Part shown: positions 50,511-56,816 of the stretch, in pieces
Layout: the number at the start of each line of letters is the position of its first letter
Position numbering within the stretch: position 1 is the first letter of the stretch
DNA from: JBCBTJ01 sp039818665
GTDB lineage: Bacteria; Pseudomonadota; Alphaproteobacteria; Caulobacterales; Hyphomonadaceae
Length of the DNA stretch: 56,816 nucleotides
NCBI GenBank assembly: GCA_039818665.1
Contig: JBCBTJ010000016.1
Coordinates: 1 to 56,816 of the forward strand
Reading direction: 5' to 3'
The notes under the pieces: generated by a model
The model's input: the letters and a program-made list of their open reading frames with translations, nothing else
What the model was told of the DNA's origin: nothing
Database searches by the model: none
Program-made: the position numbers and the translations under genes

Positions 50511-51886
50511 TACGCCAACGCCTCGAACACGCGGGTGACGTCGCGGCCCCATTCGTTGTGGTAGCGCTCGAGGAGGCGTTCGGCGGGGGTGAGGCCGCTG
50601 TCGGCGATTTCATCGAGTTCGGAGAGAAAGCCGGTTTCATCGTCGCCGGCCGTGCCGAGTTTGGCGCGGGCTTTGAGGCCGCCGCGCGCGATGGCGAGGG
50701 CGTCCTTGGCGACGTCTTGCAGCGTGCGCCCGCAGGGCGTCGGGGCGTTCAGGCCGAGCACGGGCGCGGCGCGGCGCAGGGCCTCGCGCTGCGGCGCGGT
50801 CCAGTCTTTGACGAGGTCCCAGGCCGCCTCGAGGGCCGCCTGATCGTAAAGGAGGCCGACCCATAGGGCGGGCATGGCGCACAAGCGGCTCCAGGGCCCG
50901 GAGTCAGAGCCCCGCATTTCCAAGAAGCGCTTCAGACGGACCTCAGGGAAGATGGTCGACAGGTGGTCTTCCCAATCTTCGATCGTCGGGCGGTCGCCCA
51001 TGACGGGCTCCAGCTTTCCGTCCAAGAAATCGCGGAAGGAATGGCCGGCGCAGTCGACATAGGTCCCGCGTCGGCGGGCGAAATACATGGGCACGTCGAG
51101 GGCGTAGTCGGCGTAGCGTTCGAAACCGAAGCCCTCCTCGAAGACGAAGGGCAGCATGCCCGTGCGATCGGGATCGGTGTCGGTCCAGATATGGCCGCGA
51201 TAGGAGAGGAAACCGTTGGTGCGGCCCTCCATGAAGGGCGAATTGGCGAAAAGCGCGGTGCCGAGAGGCTGAAGCGCCAGCGAGACGCGCATTTTCAGCG
51301 CCATGTCGGCTTCAGAGGAAAAGTCGAGATTGGTCTGCACCGTACAGGAGCGGAACATCATCTGATGCCCCAGGCGGCCGACCCGCGGCATATAGGCTTT
51401 CATGATGCCGTAGCGGCCCTTCGGCATCATCGGGGTCTCTTCCATCGACCAAATCGGAGACGCGCCGAGGCCGAGAAAGGCGACGCCCAATGGCTCAGCG
51501 ACGGCGCGCACCTCTTTCAGATGGTCGCCGACTTCGTTGCAGGTCTGGTGGATATGCTCCAGCGGCGCGCCGGACAGCTCGAACTGGCCGCCGGGCTCCA
51601 AACTGACGCTGGCGCCGTCTTTCTTGAGACCAATAACGTTTCCGGCTTCTTCGATGGGCGTCCAGCCGAACTGGTCGCGCAGGCCTTCCAAGATCGCGCG
51701 AACGGAGGCTTCGCCCTCATAGGGCAGCGGGCGCAAGCCCTCGCGTTGGAAGCCGAACTTTTCGTGCTCGGTGCCGATTCGCCAATCGGCCTTCGGCTTG
51801 CAGCCTTTTTCGAACCACTCGACCAGTTCGGTCATGCTTTCGATGCGCGGGGCGTCTTCGTCTATATCCGCTGTCGGCGTCGTCAT
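50507..51886 (-). CDS. gshA: Glutamate-cysteine ligase, plant/alphaproteobacterial type
   Basis: 459 residues. GTEHEKFGFQREGL near the N-terminus, LEPGGQFELSGAPL, and TVQTNLDFSSEADMALKMRVSLALQPLGTALFANSPF are hallmarks of the GCS2 family used by plants and alphaproteobacteria. MRGSDSGPWSRLCAMPALWVGLLYD lies near the end. It makes gamma-glutamylcysteine, the first step of glutathione synthesis. GGAGGG lies seven bases before the ATG at 51886, 33 bases after the rsmE stop on the same strand. The 3' end shares CTAG with the retropepsin-like gene. Confidence 0.96.
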   Translation of the reverse strand: MTTPTADIDEDAPRIESMTELVEWFEKGCKPKADWRIGTEHEKFGFQREGLRPLPYEGEASVRAILEGLRDQFGWTPIEEAGNVIGLKKDGASVSLEPGGQFELSGAPLEHIHQTCNEVGDHLKEVRAVAEPLGVAFLGLGASPIWSMEETPMMPKGRYGIMKAYMPRVGRLGHQMMFRSCTVQTNLDFSSEADMALKMRVSLALQPLGTALFANSPFMEGRTNGFLSYRGHIWTDTDPDRTGMLPFVFEEGFGFERYADYALDVPMYFARRRGTYVDCAGHSFRDFLDGKLEPVMGDRPTIEDWEDHLSTIFPEVRLKRFLEMRGSDSGPWSRLCAMPALWVGLLYDQAALEAAWDLVKDWTAPQREALRRAAPVLGLNAPTPCGRTLQDVAKDALAIARGGLKARAKLGTAGDDETGFLSELDEIADSGLTPAERLLERYHNEWGRDVTRVFEALAY

Positions 51887-51919
51887 AGACCGCCCTCCAC
51901 CGCTGTGTCGTTGGCTTAA

Positions 51920-52693
51920 CTAAGACCGCGGCCGCCAGTCGCCAAGCGCGGCCTGCCACAAAGTGAGCGCGCTGACCGCAGCGGTCTCGGCGCGGAGTAT
52001 GCGCGGGCCGAGAGATACTGGCGTCACGAACTCGAGCGATCTCAGCATCTTTCGCTCTTCCGGCGAGAAGCCGCCCTCGGGGCCGATGAGAATGGCGGCG
52101 GGACCTGGCTTCAGAGTTTTCAGGACGTCGAGCATCGGCTCCGCGCGGCCGTGCTCGCCGCCCCAATCGGCCTCTTCATCGTCGCCGGCTTCGTCGGCGA
52201 AGATGAGCGTGCGCGCGGGGTTCCACCCCGCCAGAACGGCGTCGAGGCCGGCCGGCTCCTCGACAACGGGCAGGTCCTGGCGCTCGGTCTGTTCGGCGGC
52301 CTCCATGGCGGTGGCTTGCAGGCGGTCGGTGTTTACGCGGCTCGCTTGGGTGCGCTCGGTCATCACGGGTCTGATGACGCTAACGCCAAGCTCGGCGGCC
52401 TTTTCGACCACGAAATCGGTCCGCGTCTTTTTCAAGGGCGCGAAGAGCAGCCAGAGATCCTCCGAGGCTGAGAACGGCTTTAGCAATCGCTCGGCTTTCA
52501 ACAGCACCGTCTTGCCGATCACCTCATCGATGATGGCGAGCCATTCGCCGTCGCGGCCGTTGAAGACGCGCACCTCGTCGCCGGCCTTCAGGCGGAGGAC
52601 GCGGGTCAGATATTTCTCCTGATCGGCGCTCAGCGCGGCGTAGCTCTTCGCCGAGAGGTCGGATTTGACGTAGAGTCGGGGCGTCGCGCTCAT
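51920..52693 (-). CDS. rsmE: 16S rRNA m3U1498 methyltransferase
   Basis: 257 residues: an N-terminal PUA-like domain (KYLTRVLRLKAGDEVRVFNGRDGEW) and the SPOUT methyltransferase domain with KKTRTDFVVEKAAELGVS, ERTQASRVNTDRL, and the knot motifs ILIGPEGGFSPEE and SLGPRILRAETAAV. It methylates N3 of U1498 of 16S rRNA. GGGAG lies five bases before the ATG. Just upstream of gshA, a usual neighbour in this group, and divergent from ubiA. Confidence 0.95.
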   Translation of the reverse strand: MSATPRLYVKSDLSAKSYAALSADQEKYLTRVLRLKAGDEVRVFNGRDGEWLAIIDEVIGKTVLLKAERLLKPFSASEDLWLLFAPLKKTRTDFVVEKAAELGVSVIRPVMTERTQASRVNTDRLQATAMEAAEQTERQDLPVVEEPAGLDAVLAGWNPARTLIFADEAGDDEEADWGGEHGRAEPMLDVLKTLKPGPAAILIGPEGGFSPEERKMLRSLEFVTPVSLGPRILRAETAAVSALTLWQAALGDWRPRS

Positions 52694-52747
52694 GTCGCTC
52701 CCATAGCGCCAGCCGCGGCGAGCGCCAAACGCGCGCCCATTGCGTGC

Positions 52748-52761
52748 GTTCTGTACAGAAC
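52748..52761. promoter_or_regulatory. Perfect 14-bp palindrome in the rsmE/ubiA intergenic region
   Basis: GTTCTGTACAGAAC, a perfect palindrome, lies 18 bases before the ubiA ATG, just upstream of a TATAGA hexamer, and 54 bases from the rsmE ATG. It is in a position to act as an operator on ubiA. It is not the GTTC-N7-GTTC direct repeat of alphaproteobacterial LexA. The factor is unknown. Confidence 0.4.
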
Positions 52762-52779
52762 AGAGCTATAGAGCCGGCC

Positions 52780-53739
52780 ATGACCGAGCCTGAAACGCCC
52801 GTATCCGAAATCGAGCCAGCCAAACCCGGCGACGCGCCCGAGGAGTCCTGGCTGCAAAAGGCGCCTGGCGCGGCGCAGCCTTATCTCACCTTGTCGCGGT
52901 TCGACCGGCCCGTGGGCTTCTGGCTGCTGGCCCTGCCCTGCTGGATCGGGCTGGCGTTTGCTCGGTTCACCGGCGGGCTTCAGCTGATCGATCTGTTCTG
53001 GGTCCCGCTCTTCGGGCTGGGCGCGATCGCGATGCGCGGGGCGGGCTGCACCTGGAACGACATCGCCGACCGCGACCTCGACGCGAAAGTGGCGCGCACC
53101 GCGGGCCGCCCGCTGCCATCGGGTCAGATCACCTCGCCGCAGGCCTATGCCTGGCTCGCCGCGCAGCTCTTTGTCGGGTTTCTCGTCTGGCTGGCTTTGC
53201 CGCTGGACGCGAAGATCGTCGCCCTGCTCGCCATCCCGCTTGTGGCGGCCTATCCGTTCATGAAACGGGTCACCTGGTGGCCGCAGGCCTGGCTGGGCGC
53301 GACGTTCAATTGGGGCGTGCTCGTCGCCTATTTCACCGCCGGCGGCGAGACGCTGCCCGGCATCATCCTTGCGTTGATCCTACTGACCGGCCTGGCGCTT
53401 TGGACGATCGCTTATGACACGATCTACGCCCTGCAAGACGTCGAAGACGACGCCCTTGCCGGCGTGAAATCCACCGCGCGCCTCTTCGGCGATGAGGCGG
53501 TGCTTGCGGCCTTTTGCTTCCATCTGACAGCGGCGGCGCTCATCGCGCTGGCCGGCTGGGTGGGCGGCGGCGGGCCGATCGTGGCGCTGACCGCGATCGT
53601 GTTCCTCGCGCATGGACTGTACCAATCCGTCCGGTTGAAATCCTCCAAGAACGTCGCGGCGCTCGACGTGTTCCGGTCGAATGTCTGGGCCGGCGCGATC
53701 CTCGCGGGCGGGTTCGCGCTGGCGGCCATGTTTTCGTGA
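52780..53739 (+). CDS. ubiA: 4-hydroxybenzoate polyprenyltransferase
   Basis: 319 residues with about eight membrane helices. The two metal sites are NDIADRDLDAKVARTAGRPLPSG and AYDTIYALQDVEDDALAGVKSTA, typical of UbiA. It attaches the polyprenyl chain to 4-hydroxybenzoate in ubiquinone synthesis. The ATG at 52780 has no ribosome binding site but has TATAGA exactly 7 bases before it, suggesting a leaderless message; a palindrome lies just upstream. The frame can be extended by 12 codons but nothing supports that. Confidence 0.95.
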   Translation: MTEPETPVSEIEPAKPGDAPEESWLQKAPGAAQPYLTLSRFDRPVGFWLLALPCWIGLAFARFTGGLQLIDLFWVPLFGLGAIAMRGAGCTWNDIADRDLDAKVARTAGRPLPSGQITSPQAYAWLAAQLFVGFLVWLALPLDAKIVALLAIPLVAAYPFMKRVTWWPQAWLGATFNWGVLVAYFTAGGETLPGIILALILLTGLALWTIAYDTIYALQDVEDDALAGVKSTARLFGDEAVLAAFCFHLTAAALIALAGWVGGGGPIVALTAIVFLAHGLYQSVRLKSSKNVAALDVFRSNVWAGAILAGGFALAAMFS

Positions 53740-53787
53740 CGCCGCGTCATTCTTTCATCTCCGCGCGATAAGGCGTATTCTGTCCCC

Positions 53788-54744
53788 ATGGCCGCCGCGA
53801 AACGCATCAAACCGACCGACGTCTTCACCGAAGCCGAATGGGAACATGTGCGCCGCCGCTCGGACGTGATCGGGCTTGGCATGGTGGCGCACGCCTGGGC
53901 GGTGGTGTTCGGCGCGATGGCGCTCGCGGTCTGGCAGCCCTGGCTGATCATCCTCGCGATCCCGATCATCGGGGCGCGCCAGCTGGGCCTCGCCGTGCTG
54001 ATGCATGAGGCGGCCCATGGCGGGCTGCATCGCAGCAAGGCGGTGAACGATTGGGTCGGCCATTGGCTGGTCGGCGCGCCTGTAGGAGCGCACCTCGAGA
54101 ACTACCGAAACTATCACCTGGTGCATCACAAATACGCCCAGCAGCCCGAGGATCCGGACCTCGTCCTCTCGCGCCCCTTCCCGATCACGAAGACCTCCTT
54201 CCGGCGGAAGATGATCCGCGACCTGACGGGTCAGACTTTCTTCAAGCAGCGCTCGAACCAATTCCTCAACGCCTTCGGGATCGGCATCGATCGGACGAAG
54301 AAGGGCGCGGAGAACCGCTTCGTCTCGGCCCGCGAGGCGGTCATCCCGTTTCTGATCACCAACGCCGTGCTGCTCGCCGGGCTGACGCTCGCCGGCGCGT
54401 GGTGGGCCTATTTCGTGCTGTGGCTGTTGCCCATGGCGACTTGGAACCAGATGATCACGCGGCTGCGCAACATCGCCGAGCACGCCGTGGTGCCGGACAA
54501 TGACGACCCGCTCCGCCACGCCCGCACGACCCGCGCGAACCTTCTAGAGCGCGCCTTCATCGCCCCCTATTGGGTGAACTATCACTGCGAACACCACATG
54601 TTCATGCACCTGCCCTGCTACCGCCTCGCCGAGGCGCACCGCCTGCTCGACCGCAAGGGCGTGACGGCGCGCATGGAGGTGCAGCCGAACTATTTGACCG
54701 TGCTCAAAACCGCGGTGTCGAAGCCGGAATTGGCGGCGGCTTAG
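53788..54744 (+). CDS. Fatty-acid desaturase-like membrane di-iron protein
   Basis: 318 residues with four membrane helices (about 32-72 and 185-225 as two hairpins). The three histidine boxes are LMHEAAHGGLH, HLVHHKY and NYHCEHHMFMH, with a further NIAEHAV, so the di-iron site is complete. It is related to acyl-lipid desaturases/hydroxylases and to ring hydroxylases of the same fold; the exact substrate (fatty acyl or carotenoid/sphingoid) is not shown by sequence. No ribosome binding site; TATTCT lies 6 bases before the ATG. It follows ubiA by 48 bases. Confidence 0.9.
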   Translation: MAAAKRIKPTDVFTEAEWEHVRRRSDVIGLGMVAHAWAVVFGAMALAVWQPWLIILAIPIIGARQLGLAVLMHEAAHGGLHRSKAVNDWVGHWLVGAPVGAHLENYRNYHLVHHKYAQQPEDPDLVLSRPFPITKTSFRRKMIRDLTGQTFFKQRSNQFLNAFGIGIDRTKKGAENRFVSAREAVIPFLITNAVLLAGLTLAGAWWAYFVLWLLPMATWNQMITRLRNIAEHAVVPDNDDPLRHARTTRANLLERAFIAPYWVNYHCEHHMFMHLPCYRLAEAHRLLDRKGVTARMEVQPNYLTVLKTAVSKPELAAA

Positions 54745-54751
54745 ATCGAAC

Positions 54752-54770
54752 CAGCGTTCATTCAACGCTG
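54752..54770. other. Hairpin between desaturase and DsbA-like genes
   Basis: CAGCGTT, loop CATTC, AACGCTG: a perfect 7-bp stem directly after the desaturase stop and 19 bases ahead of the DsbA-like ATG. Followed by AAAGAACAGAGG, not a T-run, so it is at most a weak stop or an mRNA end. Confidence 0.45.
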
Positions 54771-54789
54771 AAAGAACAGAGGTTTTGCC

Positions 54790-55479
54790 ATGACCGTCGC
54801 CATCGAAATGGTTTCCGATCTTGTCTGTCCCTGGTGCTGGCTTGGGCTGCGCCGGCTGCAGGCCGGGCGCGCGCTCGCGCCGGAGGTGGAGACCGAGATC
54901 TACTTCCGGCCCTATGAACTCGACCCGACGATCCCGGCCGAGGGCGTCGACTATCGCGACTATATGACGAAGAAGTTCGGCGGCGTCGGCGCCGCGGAGG
55001 AAGACCCGGCGAAGAACCGCTGGCGCGCCATGCGCGAGGCGCTGGAGCGGTATGGCGAAGACGAGGACATCCCGTTCGACTTTGAGGGGCTGCGCCATCG
55101 GCCGAACACGATGAAAGCCCACAGGGTCGTGCATTGGGCCCAGGGCCAAGGCCTTGGCGCGGAGGTGAAGGAAGCGATCTTCGCGGCTTACTTTCGCGAC
55201 CACAAAGACATCGGCGACACGGACGTGTTGGCCGATCTCGCCGAGGACGCCGGGCTCGACCGCGACATCATCTTGAAACTGCTCTCCAGCGACGCCGACC
55301 ACGACCATGTCAAACGCGAAGCGGCGACCTTCATGCAAATGGGCGTCGCCGGCGTGCCGACCTTTATCGCCGACCGGCGCATGGCGGTCCAAGGCGCCGA
55401 GTCGGCCGAGAAGATCGCCAAGATGATCCGCGCGGCGGCGAAAGCCCAGCCGCAGGAACGGCCAGCGAGCGCGACTTGA
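54790..55479 (+). CDS. DsbA-family oxidoreductase, FrnE-like
   Basis: 229 residues, no signal peptide. Thioredoxin fold with C13-P-W-C16 (LVCPWCWLG), a helical insertion, and the cis-proline motif GVAGVPTFI. These belong to the cytoplasmic FrnE/HCCA-isomerase-like DsbA group. It may rearrange disulfides or act as a glutathione-dependent isomerase. AGAGG lies seven bases before the ATG. Its TGA overlaps the TTG start of the next gene. Confidence 0.92.
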   Translation: MTVAIEMVSDLVCPWCWLGLRRLQAGRALAPEVETEIYFRPYELDPTIPAEGVDYRDYMTKKFGGVGAAEEDPAKNRWRAMREALERYGEDEDIPFDFEGLRHRPNTMKAHRVVHWAQGQGLGAEVKEAIFAAYFRDHKDIGDTDVLADLAEDAGLDRDIILKLLSSDADHDHVKREAATFMQMGVAGVPTFIADRRMAVQGAESAEKIAKMIRAAAKAQPQERPASAT

Positions 55480-56147
55480 CGCCACAAGCCGCTTTCAGTG
55501 TTGAGGGACGGGTTTGGTTCCGCGGAGCACTCTCCGAAACAGACCTTCAACGAATGGAAGAGATCTCCGAATTCGGCGCCGGTCCGGGTGCGCGGGTCGA
55601 AATCGACGGGGCTTGGGCGGAACTCTTAGGTCTGAGGTCGAAACTCGCGGATATCGTCGGTGTTGTTTTGCCAAATCCGCGACCGCGTCGCGCTGTCACG
55701 TTCGGGAAGACTTCTGCGGGAAACTGGCTCGTGCCGTGGCACCAAGATCGCGTGGTTGCAGTGAAAGACGTCGTGCCTTCGGCTGAGTACTCGGCTTGGG
55801 GTCGGAAGCAGGGTGTCTGGCATGCAGAGCCCCCGATCGGCGTCTTGCAAAACATGGTGTTCGTTCGTGCGCATCTCGACGACGCTACAGCAGAAGACGG
55901 CGCACTCGAGATCGCTTTGGGCAGCCATGAAGCAGGCCGTGTCAGCGCGGATACGGCCGCAGAAATCGCTAACGCGTACCCAAACGAAATCTGCGAAGCG
56001 CGACGCGGCGACGTGTTGATCGCTCATGCATTAATTTTACACCGATCGCAAAAGTCGCTCTCGGCGAACCTAAGACGCGCCCTGCGCGTAGATTATTCTG
56101 CCGACAAGCTGCCAGGCGGCGCGCAATGGGCTTATGGTGGTCCCTAG
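55476..56147 (+). CDS. PhyH-family Fe(II)/2-oxoglutarate dioxygenase
   Basis: About 223 residues from a TTG that overlaps the stop of the DsbA-like gene (TTGA); no ATG occurs before the conserved part. The iron triad is HQD in LVPWHQDRVVAV and a distal His in ALILHRSQKS, followed by RRALRVDY, whose arginine would bind 2-oxoglutarate. Such enzymes hydroxylate small molecules or lipids; this member has no known substrate. The codon choice is less GC-biased than that of its neighbours (for example CATGCATTAATTTTACACCG near 56026), hinting at a different history. It shares CTAG with the ABC gene as a two-way stop. Confidence 0.82.
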   Translation: MTPQAAFSVEGRVWFRGALSETDLQRMEEISEFGAGPGARVEIDGAWAELLGLRSKLADIVGVVLPNPRPRRAVTFGKTSAGNWLVPWHQDRVVAVKDVVPSAEYSAWGRKQGVWHAEPPIGVLQNMVFVRAHLDDATAEDGALEIALGSHEAGRVSADTAAEIANAYPNEICEARRGDVLIAHALILHRSQKSLSANLRRALRVDYSADKLPGGAQWAYGGP

Positions 56148-56684
56148 CTGAACTGCAACTCCGCCAGCCGCGCATAAAGGCCGCCGGCCGCGCACAATTC
56201 CGCATGGGTCCCCTGCTCGACAATCCGGCCGGCCTCCATGACGAGGATGCGATCAGCGCGCTTCACGGTGGCGAGCCTGTGGGCGATGACGAGGGTCGTG
56301 CGTCCTTCGGCGGCCGCCGCCAGGGCGGCTTGCACCTCGGCCTCGCTTTCGGCGTCGAGCGCGCTGGTCGCTTCGTCGAGCAGGAGGATCGGGGCGTCGC
56401 GCAGCAAGGCGCGGGCGAGCGCGATACGCTGGCGCTGGCCGCCGGAGAGTTTCCGGCCAAGCTCGCCGCAGGGCGTGTCGTAGCCCTGCGGCAGGGCGGT
56501 GATGAAGCCGTGGGCGTGGGCGGCCTGGGCGGCGGCGTGGATCTCTTGATCCGTCGCGCCCGGACGGCCGAGCGCGATGTTGGCGCGGACGGTGTCGTCG
56601 AAGGCGGCGGCGTCTTGCGGGGCGAGCGCGATCGCCGCGCGCAGACTGGCGATCGCGACTTGGTCGACCGGCCGGCCGTCGACG
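56144..56684 (-). CDS. ABC exporter ATP-binding domain, C-terminal part (interrupted by fold-back)
   Basis: About 180 codons of an ATPase domain from VDGRPVDQVAIASLRAAIAL to the end: Q-loop APQDAAAF, signature ELGRKLSGGQRQRIALARA, Walker B ILLLDEATSALD and H-loop VIAHRLATV, all of the MsbA-like exporter type. The Walker A and the membrane domain are missing, because at about 56684 the reading breaks: the minus strand no longer continues the gene, and the missing upstream part (TVFNLLLRLYDPSGGEIR) is found on the plus strand instead. Any MKT start seen at 56692 is an artefact of the join. Confidence 0.88.
56603..56684 (-). repeat. Left arm of an 82-bp perfect inverted repeat (fold-back)
   Basis: Exactly complementary to 56735-56816, within the ABC ATPase coding sequence. 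The arm is cut only by the end of the window. It lies in frame with the ABC gene on the minus strand. Confidence 0.95.
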
Positions 56685-56816
56685 GTCTTCAACCTGCTCC
56701 TCCGGCTCTATGATCCGAGCGGCGGCGAGATCCGCGTCGACGGCCGGCCGGTCGACCAAGTCGCGATCGCCAGTCTGCGCGCGGCGATCGCGCTCGCCCC
56801 GCAAGACGCCGCCGCC
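56682..56816 (+). pseudogene. Inverted copy of part of the same ABC ATPase (window end)
   Basis: Read on the plus strand this gives TVFNLLLRLYDPSGGEIR followed by VDGRPVDQVAIASLRAAIAL and APQDAA, i.e. the normal ABC sequence in one frame, with the segment that should precede the minus-strand gene. Bases 56735-56816 are the right arm of the inverted repeat; 56685-56734 is unique spacer. It is more likely an assembly or amplification chimera than a second gene. Confidence 0.85.

Noticed and set aside
51717..52166. 150-codon frame spanning the rsmE/gshA junction
   Set aside because: Arg/Ala-rich shadow frame overlapping both well-supported genes, with no domain.
52748..52761. LexA/SOS box in front of ubiA
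   Set aside because: The palindrome contains GTTC once on each strand but not the GTTC-N7-GTTC direct repeat of alphaproteobacteria, nor CTGT-N8-ACAG of enterics.
1..56816. tRNA, rRNA, riboswitch or CRISPR features
   Set aside because: I looked for tRNA T-arm-like runs, direct-repeat arrays and leader structures before thrC, purD and transporter genes and found none that could be supported by eye.

Overview
The window is about 57 kb of dense, GC-rich bacterial chromosome. The synteny points to an alphaproteobacterium, probably aquatic or marine and in the Caulobacterales / Hyphomonadales / Parvularculales range: tldD beside a ctaC-ctaD-ctaB-coxF-ctaG-ctaE-SURF1-thrC block, a Kdo-transferase/lpxK/acyltransferase block, and a plant-type GshA. 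The exact family is inference. I see no rRNA, tRNA, CRISPR array, prophage or full-length insertion sequence. Coding density is high, and many genes are joined by ATGA, GTGA or TTGA overlaps.

Left end (1-8.4 kb): a complete acetate or short-acid module. It holds the start of acs (acetyl-CoA synthetase), a DcaP-like porin, a LuxR-type response regulator and symporter-fused hybrid histidine kinase of the CrbR/CrbS type, and a two-part sodium:solute symporter (DUF4212 subunit plus VC_2705-type permease). The porin and symporter promoters share a palindromic core, GACCAARGTC, at almost the same distance from the start codon; it is a candidate site for the response regulator.

8.4-18.2 kb: selenium modification of tRNA (mnmH facing a flavoprotein-SelD fusion), an isolated secreted protein with an EF-hand-like loop and a strong terminator, then a coupled lipid A/LPS operon (DUF374 acyltransferase, waaA, lpxK, LpxL-like). 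A small membrane protein and an RluB-type pseudouridine synthase follow.

18.2-30 kb: a P450-SDR-P450 operon coupled to rluB, an OmpA-like lipoprotein, an amino-acid permease, and a leftward group with an S9 peptidase, a SOUL protein, an amidohydrolase, a YjbR protein and a phosphotransferase.

30-39 kb: an ACT protein and purD; a hypothetical gene whose stop codon lies at the edge of a roughly 311-bp non-coding element with 37-bp terminal inverted repeats (MITE-like); then xseA, NfeD/SPFH membrane proteins, peroxiredoxin, YqgE, an EAL phosphodiesterase, a GNAT acetyltransferase and thrC.

39-45 kb: the aa3-type cytochrome c oxidase operon, read leftward, with its assembly factors. 45-56 kb: a TPR protein, TldD, a periplasmic rhodanese, a POT peptide transporter with an unusual insert, a 75-residue protein paired with a retropepsin-like protease, gshA, rsmE, ubiA, a fatty-acid desaturase, a FrnE-type DsbA and a PhyH-type dioxygenase.

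The right end (56.6-56.8 kb) folds back on itself. An ABC-transporter gene read leftward meets a perfect 82-bp inverted copy of itself, with a 50-bp spacer holding the part of the gene that should lie further upstream. This looks like a contig-end chimera. Recurring fine-scale patterns are four convergent gene pairs sharing one CTAG as a two-way stop codon, and at least three genes with a TATA-like hexamer exactly 7 nt before the ATG and no Shine-Dalgarno sequence (probable leaderless mRNAs).
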